NCBI GenBank assembly: GCA_003993805.1
Contig: RSEF01000014.1
Coordinates: 5,457,393 to 5,521,392 of the forward strand
Direction of reading: 5' to 3'
Source: Himantopus leucocephalus
Lineage: Eukaryota; Chordata; Aves; Charadriiformes; Recurvirostridae
Length of the DNA stretch: 64,000 bases
The position numbers and the translations under genes are program-made. Below the pieces are notes generated by a model. It was not told the origin of the DNA. It made no database searches and was given only the letters and a program-made list of their open reading frames with translations. Shown piece after piece: positions 1-11,752 of the stretch. How positions within the stretch are numbered: the stretch's first letter is position 1; every line of letters starts with the position of its first letter.

Positions 1-1204
1 GACAATTAGTAGAGAGCCTTTGCATACTTCCTTCAGCAGCTGCCGAGCGCGGAAGGGAGCGGAGAGGGTCACAACCTTAATTCTGGACACAAATTGGCTG
101 CTGGTTCTCCACTGCCGAATGGGGGAGAGGAGGTTACGGCCACGGCGTAAGGAGCGAGAGTACAGGGCAATCAGGGAGATGTGAGCTGGAGAGACGTGCT
201 GAAGGCAGGGAAAACATTCCTTAAATTAAACCCCTATTGTTCACCTCGTCTCTGCCTCAGTGGGTAATCCACGAGACTCTGAGCTCCTGCCAGGAGCCAG
301 TGTGAATAATTCCAGAGCATTTTTCCTACCTGTCGGTAATGTAGCAGTCTATGCATGCACCAGCTTTCCACTTCTTTGAGCCATACATACAGGAAGGTAA
401 GTTTTCTGTAATCCCTGCGAATATCCTTTCCTTTCCCCTTTTTCCCAGTAAAATCTATACCGTGGCTTTTCAGGATGAAGGGGTGCAAGCTGCACTGCTG
501 AGAAATGATGAGCGCAGCCCACGACTCCTCAGCACTTTGTGCATCATTAGAGCGAGGTTATTAACAGGATTATGGGGGGCTGAGGGCAATGAGACTATCA
601 TCTGGCTGGAGGATGATGAGTGAAAGCAAGGAAGGCAAAACACAAATTTGCAGAGGGGCCATGCTCCGTTTCTGAGGTGAATTGGCGTTTCCTTCCTCCG
701 AGACAGACGGTGCAGAGCCCCCCACCTGAAGATAACCTGGTGGTAGCAAAACCCTTTCCAAAGAAGGTTGTGGGACCAGAATTACGTGAAGATGGCAGGA
801 GCAGTCTCCTCACTGGACATCTGACCCAGCTTCCACGTTGACACGTGCTGTATAAAAATACGAAGACAGCAACAACTGGCAACTCTAGCTCTCAACACCA
901 GAGACTGCCTAATAATTTGGGAAATACTGTGTTGGAATTAACGCAACGTGCTTTCAGATCTTCGTTCAAAAGACTTTGTGTAAGACTGGAACGGCATATT
1001 ATATACAGCATGCTGTGATGCTAAATATATCCATGCCCACCGAGAACGGCAGCAATTTGATTCGAGTTCTATCTTTTAAACCGCTATGGGTATCAACTCT
1101 TGCTTCCTTCTTCTCATTAACACTGCTGTAAAGTGCCTGGCACAAATCTACATCAAATGAATATAATTACAGAGGAAAATACATTGCATTAACTTATATG
1201 TCTG

Positions 1205-1395
1205 GCCTTCCCTCGCTGTTTCTGTCTTACCGCTGTTCTTTCCCTCTTTTCTCCTTCCTTTTTTGTATGGCAGTTTTGTTTCTATTTTTCTCCTCAATTC
1301 ATCATCTTTGTCCTTCTTTTCTTTTGGTATTTCACCTATTCCTTTATTCAAGCCCAAAGTTGATTGCTTTCGGGGTTTTTTTTTTTTCAAGTTTG
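1205..1395 (+). repeat. Pyrimidine-rich low-complexity tract
   Basis: The plus strand is dominated by C and T (repeated ttcc, cttt and tttc), ending in a T run near 1377-1388. The minus strand is the matching purine-rich strand, which produces Lys/Glu-rich chance ORFs. No coding signal is seen. Confidence 0.7.
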
Positions 1396-3086
1396 ATTGA
1401 TTTATTCTGCACTTACATAAATGATTTTATACAAAGCATTTAAACTATAGAACTCCCTGCAGAATACCATAAGCACTGCTACCATCCGTGTAGGTAAGGG
1501 GGAAAAAATAGTGAAGTTAACGAAGTGCTAAATTAAGTAAGAATCTCTTGCATCATACTTTGAAGCTTGCCAAAATCTGACTCTTCAGATGTACTGCAAC
1601 AGCAATTTTCTAAGACACGGGTCCTTTGCAGGCAAATATCTTTATACTTTAGTGTCAGACAGGAAAAGAAATACAGACTCTCCTGGCTGCTATAGCGGGG
1701 ACCGGGGGACGAGGTAACCTTTCAACCAACCAGGCCTCGAGCCATCAGACCGTCGCTACCGCACGGCACCCAGAACAGTGCGATTGTCCTTACCTACTAC
1801 GGAAAAGAAAGAGAAGGAAGAGGAGGGAATGTATTTACTTTTCATATCTCGCCTGAAACACCTGCAGGACTTCAGGCAAGTGATCTCTGTTGAAATTCAT
1901 TGTATTGCTCAATCCATCCTTGCTTAATTCATCTCATGAAACTCTTAAATGGTACCCAGGCTATAGGCTGGCTCTCTACAGAGATGGGAATTACATCCCT
2001 AATTACAAGATATGGAACTGCCCTAATAATAAGTACTGTGCTCAAGAAGTCCCCACCCAGGGGGATGAGCTTTGACCTCTTTTAACAAAGACTGCAAAAC
2101 AGTTGATAAGAACATTAAAGCAAGTCACTGCTCCAGAAGCCATGCGTTCGCTTGCTCTAAGCGCTCTGGCTGCAGAAATTAGCTTTTGAGCACGTCTCAC
2201 TAGTCAGAGTTGGTGACAGTCGTCTGTCCCCTGGTGCTATAACACAGATTTGGGGCAACAGCATACGGAGGTGTAGAAGTAGAACTAGAAAGGCCGACAG
2301 TTTTACAGTATTCACTTGTTTTACCCCACACCCCCCTAGAAGTCCCAGGGTAAGCACAGCTCAACAGTTCCAGGCACTGCTGGAGAAATTCACCTGGATT
2401 TTTCATGCATCTTCAGGATGAGCCTTCACAACCCCTGGAGATGAATGGCTCCTCTACAAAGCACACCCTACCCCAAGAAGCACTGGGCCTTGCTAAGCTC
2501 TCGTTACCGCATCTCATGTTTCCTTTCAGACAGCACCTCTTGCCCTAAGAACATTCTCCCTCCTCACACCGGCAGCGAAAGACTGCAGCAATCTCTAACT
2601 GGGGACATGTTTTCTTCCCCAGCGCAGATTCGTAGCATTTAGCAGCAAACCTTCAATTATCACAGCACACGACCGTAAAACTTGCTCAACTGGAAACGTT
2701 CAGCTATTTCTAACCTTGCCTTCAGTCGTCTTCTTTCTTTTGCCCCCAAAGCCATCTAAAAGAGTATTCTCCTGGAACCTCCGCGCAGCCTGCCTAGCAC
2801 AAAGTTAAACCATAAGTCAAAATGATTAAAGTTATATGGAAATACATACATCTCCTTCAACACTGTACTGGGAACGTGGCTCCTAATGGGACATCACTCC
2901 ACATTACTCATAAGGCCAAGACATGTGGCATTTCCCAGAGAACCCGCACATTCTCCTTTTTATGCCAGATGACTTAGAAGCAGCAATCAGTCTTTTCCTT
3001 TTGGGGCTGTGCCTTCCACACGCATAATTTGAGTCCTTAAAATGAACCCCCTGATCTGGATTCCACCTGCTCGGGCGAAAAAAAGA

Positions 3087-3111
3087 GTAATAATAATAAT
3101 AAAAAAAAAAA
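3087..3111. repeat. (TAA)n followed by poly-A
   Basis: Five TAA units run directly into a tract of about eleven A. Confidence 0.85.
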
Positions 3112-4299
3112 GTCTCAGAAATATATAGCAACAAGAAACTGGCAGGACAAACTCACACTCCCACTGTGCCAAATTGCAAGTTTAGTAATTCTGTTTTCTT
3201 CCCGCTGAGTGGAAGGTGTCATTAGCTGCTGTATTTAGAGCCACAGAAAAGGTTCTTGGAGCAATCCCCAGCCTCTCTCTGAACCAGGTGGCTGGTGACC
3301 ACAGGAGACCTCTGCAGCTGGGGACCTTCACCTTCATCTTCCTGCAGTCACCACTTCAATTTTAAGGGAAAGGAAATAACCAGGGCAAGTAGCATGACAT
3401 GAAGAGAAACCCTCAGGCTACGTCGTCCTCCTCCGGGCTAAAATTCATCCCTGCATCAGGGCCACAAGTCCCTGCGCTGCATAAATCACTCTCGGGTGCT
3501 TTCAACTCAAGAACAGCTTTCCTTCTGGGAGAGGATTTCTCCTCTAGGCCGGTCTCTGCGGAGCACCCATTGAACCAAATCCTCATTTCTGAACATGGAT
3601 GTAACAATTCAAAGAACCATCCTCTTACGGTGAGCCTTGGAGGGGAGCACAAAGGCCTTGGAAACGTCCCGCGATCATGCACGTGTGCACCTGGGCTTGA
3701 GTCTCTTCTGCTGGCAACAACCCTACAGGCTTTGGAGAACGTCAGCCCATCTGACCACGAGAAGACCTCCTGCTTCTGCAAACGTGCCCAGCCACTGCGC
3801 TGGCCTTGCTGGCAGCACCGTGCCACAGGGAGGGGGAACGGCAGAGCGCGGTTGGGTTTGCTCCGTGGGATTTCAAATAAAGACAGACCCAAATCCATAA
3901 CCGTAGGTGGGCTTCGTGACGCACACAACCAGGAGGGGAGGGGGAACGTGAGGAATTGCCCCTTTCATGTGGTGACCGAGGACGAGAACACCCTGCTGTT
4001 CCCAGACTTGTTTGGGATGGTTGAAATGAAGACCACCTGCGCTGCCTGAGAATTGGGAAAATCTGTGCAAAATTCATTATTTATGAGATAGCTGTCCAGA
4101 GGCAAATTGCCTGGAATCCATTAAAGGGAGAAATCCCAGCTCCCTCTGGCAGTCGCCTGGCACAGGCCTTTTCCACTGACACAAACGGAGGGAGAAAAAA
4201 TCACTTTCATTTCTAATTAATCTTCTGGTACATAATACTTTTAATTAGGAAAAAAAAAAAGAAATAAAATCTGCACGCTCTCTGAGAGAGGAAGGAAGG

Positions 4300-4450
4300 A
4301 GCCAAAAGCGAGGCAGAACGCTCTGGCATCTTGGCCGCAGTTCAGGCCTCGTCCTCGTTAAATCCGCGGGAGCGGGCGAACCCGGCAGCCTCCTGCTCCG
4401 CTCTCCACCGTGCGGCCGAAGCCCCCGCAACGCGCTGGGGGGCTGCTCGG
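4300..4450. other. Small CpG-rich patch
   Basis: About 150 bp with closely spaced CG dinucleotides (for example around ccgcgggagcgggcgaaccc) inside AT-rich intron. No exon or transcription start can be tied to it. Confidence 0.35.
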
Positions 4451-4653
4451 GAGATGAGGAGTGGGACTGTCTGTGTATAGACTTGGCTATTTACCCTGGG
4501 AAAGAAAATCCAGGCGAAGATAAGTGAGAGGGGGAAGGATTTCAAAAAATGCCTTGGACGGAAATGAAGTGGACTCTGTTGGACAAAGCATGGACAAGAC
4601 AAGCAGAAGAGGCCCAGGGAGAAGGAGATCCAACCCATACATTATCTCTTCGA

Positions 4654-4694
4654 AATAAATAATAATAATGATGATAATGATAATAATAATAATT
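4654..4694. repeat. AAT-rich microsatellite
   Basis: An imperfect (AAT)n run with interspersed ATG units over about 40 bp. Confidence 0.9.
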
Positions 4695-7600
4695 TCATTC
4701 CTCAACCCCAAATTTCCTAGCCCTTCTTTCTCCTTCTAACGTCTCTCTTCCCTGCATTCATTATTAATGCCACCGGGGGTACAGATTTGCACTTTGGTTT
4801 CTGAAAAATTAATTCGATGATTAAAATTTCAGTCCCTGAGTGATGGAAGCAGCTCGGGCAAGCGGGAGATGCCCCTCTGCAGTTTGAAGGCCTTTGGTAT
4901 GCTGCCTGCTTACCCCCCGCACGAGAAGCCTCCCTGCAGACCTAGTTCAAAGGGCGAAAAATCTGGTAGGAAAATGTGGGTTCAGGTTGACCACGTTCTG
5001 CTTTTGTGGAGCAGCCATTTCAGTTTAATACCTTATCGACGCTCAATTCAGTGCAGAGAGCGAACCCCAGGTTCTTCCAAGGCTCAAGTACTCATGGCTT
5101 TCTACACGATTCCCTGGGTAACAGAAAATCTCCAAATGTAAATATTAATCACCACCACGTCTATCACTCGTTGGCAAGCTGACTGCAGGCTGAGAGACTC
5201 CCGGTGTGGCTAGTGAAGTTTTCTATGACAACGAGCTTTAAAATGAAAGAACAGCGGAGAAAGGCCCTCGGAGAAAGACACCTTCTTGACTCATAAACAA
5301 AGTCTATTTTTTCCTCAGCACCCACATCTACCAGTGGAAAAAGCAAGACCCAATGAGCCTCGTGAGGAAAGGGTGCCAGATAACATAGCACCCACCCCAT
5401 GGGGGGCAATTTCTTCCCATTCCAGAAGAGCAGAGACCCCCACTGCAAATTCCGTACCAGCTCAGGACGGTCCTTTCCCGGGCTGCAGCGGAGCTACCCT
5501 TCCCACCAGCTCCGCATCAAAGGAAGAAGCAGGCAAAAAGCCTGCGTAACTCTCCACCCTCAATTCCTGGCACTGTCGGTTTTGTTTATTTTAAAGCAAA
5601 CGTGAGAGAGAAGTCAGAGCCCTGAGCAGCACAGGGAGCTGAGGAGCTCAGAACCTTTCTCCAGATTTAGATAAGAGGAGGAGGAGGAGGAAGGGCTGGA
5701 TATAAACTTGCAGATACCAATATCATTCCTAAGGTGCGAAAAATTGGCAAAACAGAACTAACACAAAAAAGTAAGACTGCCTTTTCGTTGGCACTTTACT
5801 GAGTAAAAACCCAACTAAACCTTGAAGCAGAATAAAGACGGCAAACTCCCACGTCCTTGGGAAGCAGCATCTTTCCATTCACGTATCAGCAAGAGGCTCA
5901 GAACGCGGTGGGAACCCAGGGCAGCGCTGGCAGGAGACTCCCCATCAGCCAACGCAGCGCTGCTTGTGCCGCCGGCGTGGGGATAAGAAAGGGACAAACA
6001 GGAGTGGGGAGTGCTGCGAGGAACTCTGCTGAAATCCTCTGCAGGCAGGAACATAGCAGAGCTCCGAAACAGAGAATCAACTTTCTCTGAAGGACCAGGA
6101 TTAGTGACAGCCCACGTTGCGTGTCATTGGGGTCATGCCAACTACAGGAACACCGAATGCTCACTCAAAGGCAACTCCTGGATTCAGACACTGTGCGTTT
6201 GCTCATGAAATATTTTATCAAAACAACGTTTCTAAGAGCTCTACTATATTGTCAATTTGGGAGAAAACCCTTTTTGCTAGCTCCAGAAGAACACAGGCTG
6301 TATAGATCACCATCACAGTGCTACCAGGAACAAAAAGCAACGCACGGAAACCTACTTTTAACCACATTCACTGAAACTTTGCAGGACAAATGTGCAGAAC
6401 GTTGGTTGCTTGGAAGACTCACTCCTTTTCTTCCTCAAGATGTGGCTTTGTGGAGGTTTCAGAACACATGGGCTTTCATGTGCTGTTCAACTCTTGAAGT
6501 TATTCTGAGCTGAGAGCCTTTAGCACCGCGGTCCCGTATCTACCGGACAGATAGCGCATCAGTCCGTGCAATAGTAGCTCCCTCGTGTGCTTTCATGTGC
6601 CAGCATTCCCGCCTCGGGACAGGTTTGCTCATCCTACTCTTACAGAACCCAGGTAGTTTGACGGAGCCCACGGCTATTGACTCTCCCCTTCTGAAAAGGC
6701 TCCAGAGCAGGACGCATCCCCCCTTGCAGCAGCGTTGACCCCAGCCTCGTGACACCAGCACACCCCAGAGATGACGTGCTGGGGCGCACAGCCCCGACGC
6801 TCCGCGCAGGGCAGAGAGGAAATGGAAATGCTGGAACAAGCACTTTGGCACCGCTTCTTGGCTGGGCTAAAGGTTTATTCCTGGGATGCTGCTTTCCTGC
6901 AGACTAAGGAAAATTAAATTTAGCACTTTGCAAATAAATAGGTTAAGGCTGAAAGGACACTATTTAGGAATTTACTGCTTACAGCAGCCTCAGAGATTAT
7001 AGATCCATCACCGTCTATTACCTTGCTAGTCACTGCTTCCACTCTGTCTATCTTCCCCACTTACAGAGTGGTCCTTTCATCAGGTCTTTTTCGGTTCCAA
7101 CTTGAAACTGTCATCCCTCTAATGGAATTATATGAAAAAAACAACTTTGGGCTGCAGTGACTCTGCCAAAAAAGCCAAGGACATCTCCTGTGCTTTCCCA
7201 GGACAATGCGGTGAGGTTCTTGCCTGACAGAGAGACGCACAGATGGCCGACAACCTCCTGGGAAATACAGCGACGGACAGCTGGATACACACATGTCCAC
7301 AACCTCTGGGCCTCCATGCAACTGTCAGCTGGGCCCTTTCAACACCCAGAAACACAAGAGCTTCTGCAGGGACCGGCAAACCGACAGCTGAGCGGTAACC
7401 CTCGCTGCACATTCACCATAGCTACATCGCACGTGGCAGGAGAACTCGTCACTGAATGCACCGGTGTGACCGTAACCCCCGCCTCCTGCTGCACGCACCT
7501 CTTCCACTATCTGCTTCATACAAAAATCACCCCCAGACAGTCCCTTCTCCGGAGTCGGATACATCCCAGAAATGCAATGTGACATGTAGCACATGAATCG

Positions 7601-10108
7601 CTCTCCAGAGCCTTCCATTAAGACAGACAAACCCTTCAGTTTAAGGTTGAAATTTATGTCAGCTCCCCAGAACGCAGCTGAGAGAGATCCACCATTCCCA
7701 GCTACCCGCTTTCGCGGAAACTGAACACAGATTAGGGACAAATTAAAATTTTCAAGCCTCAGTTTGATGTATTCTCTCCAAGATACAGGCAGACAGGCTT
7801 GTCTTCTTCTAGAAGCTAATGATGCCATCAAAAGATAATCTTGGGAGTTCCCAAAGCTGGAGGTCATCCTCAGCTCTCAAATTCCCCGCTTCCCCCGTGG
7901 AGGAGAAGGCAGCAACGTGACTTAACTATGAATCCTTCTACGATAGGTTTGACATAAAATACCTTTCCACACTTCTTTCTCAAAGGATGTTCTCATTGAA
8001 TCGGCAAAAAAAGAAAACACATTAAATCCAAAGTCCGGAAACAGTACTAAGTTACCCGCTTTTACCACGAACATTCACGTGGGGCAGAATGAACGTTTTT
8101 TGTACGTGGAGTTAGGATGGTTCACAGATTTGTTTGTTTAAAGCAAATGTGTGAACAAGACAGGTTTTTCACCTTTTCAATGTACATTAATAAATACAGT
8201 TGATCCATCATTAAACCCTAACATTAATCTGTATCCATGTTAAGTATTAACTCCTTAAGTTTACAGAACGTAAGGAGCTGAGCTGCAAAACCTGTTGTTC
8301 TGTAGCACGGAGTAGGGCTCCACCAGAACCACAGCAGCCTGTCCCTGTAACAAAGCTCTCCAGAAGGATTTTCAGTTTACTGCTGCGTTCCGTCACTGCT
8401 CCACAGATCCAGCACGGTGACGAGGACACCAGCATTAATAGATTCACACTGCAACACCGAGAGGACACGTTGTGATCCGGGAAGCCCGTGTGGCACATTG
8501 TGCTTAAGACTCCCCCATGCTGTGAAGTGCATCAAATCTCAAAAAGTGCCGTGACTGAATGCTTGATGTGCTTCCAACCCTCTCCTGCAACAACTGCCTC
8601 CAAACAGAGGTGGGATGCCTTGGAGCAAAGCAGGAGGTACACTCGTAGCAATTATCATTTTTGCTTTCCTACAAGTGGTTTCTCAAAAGGAAAATGTAAG
8701 AGAGCTCTGTTTAGGTAAAGGTCTCGGGGAACACCCAAATGCAGCAGAGATGGGGATCCCACGAAGAACTGCGCTGAAATATGGGCTCTTATCTTAAACC
8801 GGCAAGCCAGTTTGAGAGAAAGTGTATTAACTGGTTTATGGAACAAGAATTTCATGGTTAAGAACCATGTAGTAATTGAGTATTTAGACTTTGAAGTGTG
8901 GAACCAACAGAAGGATGACAGAGGGACGTACGGCTGTGAGATCCTGGCTCCCGTCTCACCCCTGATGGTGGCCTTTTGGCTGCCAAAGGGGACCTGTGAC
9001 CACGGCACCCATTCCCTGCTTCTCGCTATTCCCCCACGACATCCCTGCCCACTCACCTGCCAAGCCTTGTGGGAAAGGGACTAGATGAGGGCACAACACG
9101 AGCGTTTATATTCACAACAAACAAAGGAGAAGACCTTTATACGAGCGCAGATCCGCTCTTCAGATGGAGACAACAGATGTCCCAAGACCATACCAGCATG
9201 GGAATCCTTTGCTGTGTTTCCATATTTGTGAAGCGAGTTTTATATACACAAACACACCCCCTCTTCCCTCACTAATTATATTTCCTCCCTGGAGATTAGA
9301 AAATCTTTTGCCCCAGTCAAGCACGGGTAGCAGCTATAACTCCCGAAGCAAGAGATAAGTCCTAATTATATTTGTATTTAAACAACGTGCTGCTTACTTG
9401 AGAAAGAAAAGAGGCAGCGGCTGCCACTCGCTCTCGCAGGTGGCTTTGCGCAGGCTGAGCCGTGCTGCTGTGACCTGGGGCTCTCACGTGCTGGTGGGTC
9501 TTTGCTGGACGTTACCAGCTGTACCGCACCTCGGAGTCGCTTCCTGGAGCTGACTGCTTTTCGTAGAATCATAGACTCGTCTAGGTTGGAAAATAATACC
9601 TTTAAGATCATTGAGTCCAACCATCAACCTGACGCTGCCAAACCCACCGCTAACCCATGTCCCTCAGCACCACAGCTGCCCGTCTGTTAAACACCTCCAG
9701 GGATGGTGACTCCACCACGGCCCTGGGCAGCCCGTTCCAGCGCTTGACAACCCTTTTGGGGAAGACGTTTTCCCTAATATCCAATCTAAACCTCCCCTGA
9801 TGTAACCTGAGGCCGTTCCCTCTTGTCCCACCACTTGTTACTTGTGAGAAGAGACCGACTACCCCCCCGCCTCGCTACCTCCTCCTTTCAGGGAGCTGTA
9901 GAGAGCGAGAAGGTCTCCCCTCGGCCTCCTCTTCTCCAGGCTGAACACCCCCAGTTCCCTCAGCCGCTCCTCATCAGACGTGTGCTCCAGACCCCTCACA
10001 GCTCTGCTCCAGCGCCTCTATGTCTGTCTTGTAGTGAGGGGCCCAAAACTGAACACAGTACTCGAGGTGGGGCCTCACCAGTACCGACTCCAGCAGAACA
10101 ATCCTTCC

Positions 10109-10390
10109 CTAGTCACACTGGCCACACTGTTTCTGATACAAGCCAAGATACTGTTGGGCTTCTTGGCCACACTGCTGGCTCTTCAGCCGGCTGTCCACCA
10201 ACACCCCCAGGTCCTTCTCTGCCANNNNNNNNNNNNNNNNNNNNNNNNNNNNNNNNNNNNNNNNNNNNNNNNNNNNNNNNNNNNNNNNNNNNNNNNNNNN
10301 NNNNNNNNNNNNNNNNNNNNNNNNAGCAGCCAGTTTCTCCAGGAGAATGCTGTGGGAAACTGTGTCATAGGCTTTACTAAAGGTCTGCTC
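10109..10390 (-). pseudogene. CR1 ORF2 (reverse transcriptase) remnant split by the gap
   Basis: On the minus strand, before the gap (10325-10390), the translation gives the conserved RT segment SKAYDTVSHSILLEKL. After the gap, from 10224 downward, it gives AEKDLGVLVDSRLKSQQC, a segment near the end of ORF2. In intact CR1 these two segments are separated by well over 100 residues, including the catalytic region. That region is therefore either hidden in the gap or deleted. The frame degrades after the second segment, so this is a dead copy. Confidence 0.85.
10225..10324. other. Assembly gap (100 N)
   Basis: A run of exactly 100 N, the conventional length for a gap of unknown size. It sits inside the CR1 copy, between two ORF2 segments. 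Confidence 0.99.
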
Positions 10391-11742
10391 ACAAACCTGT
10401 TCCTGGAGCATACAAGGAAAAGGTACAAAAGCCACCTCCAACTCCCTCAGCAATGCATGCCCTCTGCATTGTCACCCAGTTCTCACAGCCAGCTAAGAGG
10501 CTTTAGGGATGTCCACGCAGGATCACGAGTGGAGGAGAGGACCACAAGGGATGCCAAAGTCCCTGACACTGTTTGTCACACAGGGATGGCATAAAAGATG
10601 ATGCCATGACGCAGTCTTGCTGTGACTGAACGCACTACCCTTGGCGCAGCCCAACACCAGCAGAGTGGCCCAGAACTGACCCAAGGCACGCGAGATGGCC
10701 TGTCCCCTCCGCCTCATGTCCAAAGACAGACGAATAATCAAGACTGTGGAGCAGCCAGGGAAGGTGGCACAGATGTGGGGTGCCCAGAAACTCAGGACTT
10801 TTCATGCCCAAAAGGACAAAAACCTCCAGCAATTTCCCCTCCTTTCCATGTGCTCTTTGAACATCAACATACGCAAGCAACCATTGCTGATGCAACTCTG
10901 CATGTTCTACAAATTCACAACAGAGCAGCCAGGGAAAGCAACAAGCGTGCATCAAAAGCTTTTTTTTTTTTCTTTTCCCCCTCAAAAAAGCCTTTTTAAC
11001 ACCCATTTCACGCATGCTGCAGCAAGGCCTTTGTATTCCCCCATCGCCCGGTCTCGAAGGCACGGCCTTTTCCTTCAAGAGCGCCTACCACACAGGCTCC
11101 AAGTAGAACATCTTTTGAAACTACCAGAGACTCAAATAGATAAATAAAATAAATAGAAGATATTTAATGCCAGTTAAAGGTGGCGGGTACCCACAGAAAG
11201 GAAAGAAGCAGCCGTGCTGCCCCAGGCCCCCTGGCCCAGGAGGGCTGCACTGCGCGTCGGAGGGCCAACGTGCTGTGTCCACTCATGTAGAACAAAAGGC
11301 AGCTGCAGCGGTTACATCTCCAACCCGTTCACATGTAGCTCCCCCACCGCAGAACATTGTGAAAAGCTTCTCAAACCCCCGTGGAAGTCCATGAACGGCA
11401 ATACCCTGCACCCAGGTGAGAGGGACAGAGCAGAGCAGAAGGTCGAGTGACCTAGAGCAAAGCCGTGCGGCCACTTCGCAGCAGAGATGGGAATACGAAT
11501 CCAGGAGGGGTTTGCTTATGTCCCCTCCGCTTTATCCGTTATTTCACGCCGTCTTCATCTCGCGGTGTGTAAACACAGTCCTGTCAGCCCACACAGTCCT
11601 TTGTAAGCTGTTCAAATACAGCAGCGGGTGGACGCAGACATCCTTCTCTCCCGAGACCTCCCGCGGGGAGAGCGGGCACAGCCAACTACAAGAACAACTC
11701 TTCTTCAGCAAATTGCAATCACGCGGGTGCTGGGAACATGGA

Positions 11743-11752
11743 GGGGGGGGGG
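11743..11752 (+). repeat. G10 homopolymer run
   Basis: Ten consecutive G follow two shorter GGG runs within about 30 bp (from about 11724). The cluster could form a G-quadruplex on the plus strand, though one loop is longer than usual. Confidence 0.8.

Larger units (their letters stand above)
9563..10390 (-). mobile_element. CR1 LINE, 3' portion, 5'-truncated, containing an assembly gap
   Basis: The sense strand is minus. The 3' end near 9563 reads as the complement of the typical avian CR1 terminus (gattctacga on the sense strand). Sequence to 10224 matches the CR1 3' region as I know it: the segments for attenuated host flanks such as ccatccctggaggtgttt, the 'framed' ORF2 tail and the RT-adjacent region. 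After the gap, 10325-10390 encodes the upstream reverse-transcriptase segment. About 730 bp are visible. It lies in the MAD1L1 intron in the same orientation as the gene. Confidence 0.93.

Noticed and set aside
1148..1443. Lys/Glu-rich minus-strand ORF and Phe/Leu/Ser-rich plus-strand ORF.
   Set aside because: Both are translations of the pyrimidine-rich low-complexity tract.
9823..10594. ORFs of 185 and 204 codons crossing the N gap.
   Set aside because: They are plus-strand readings through the antisense of a CR1 copy and across unknown bases.
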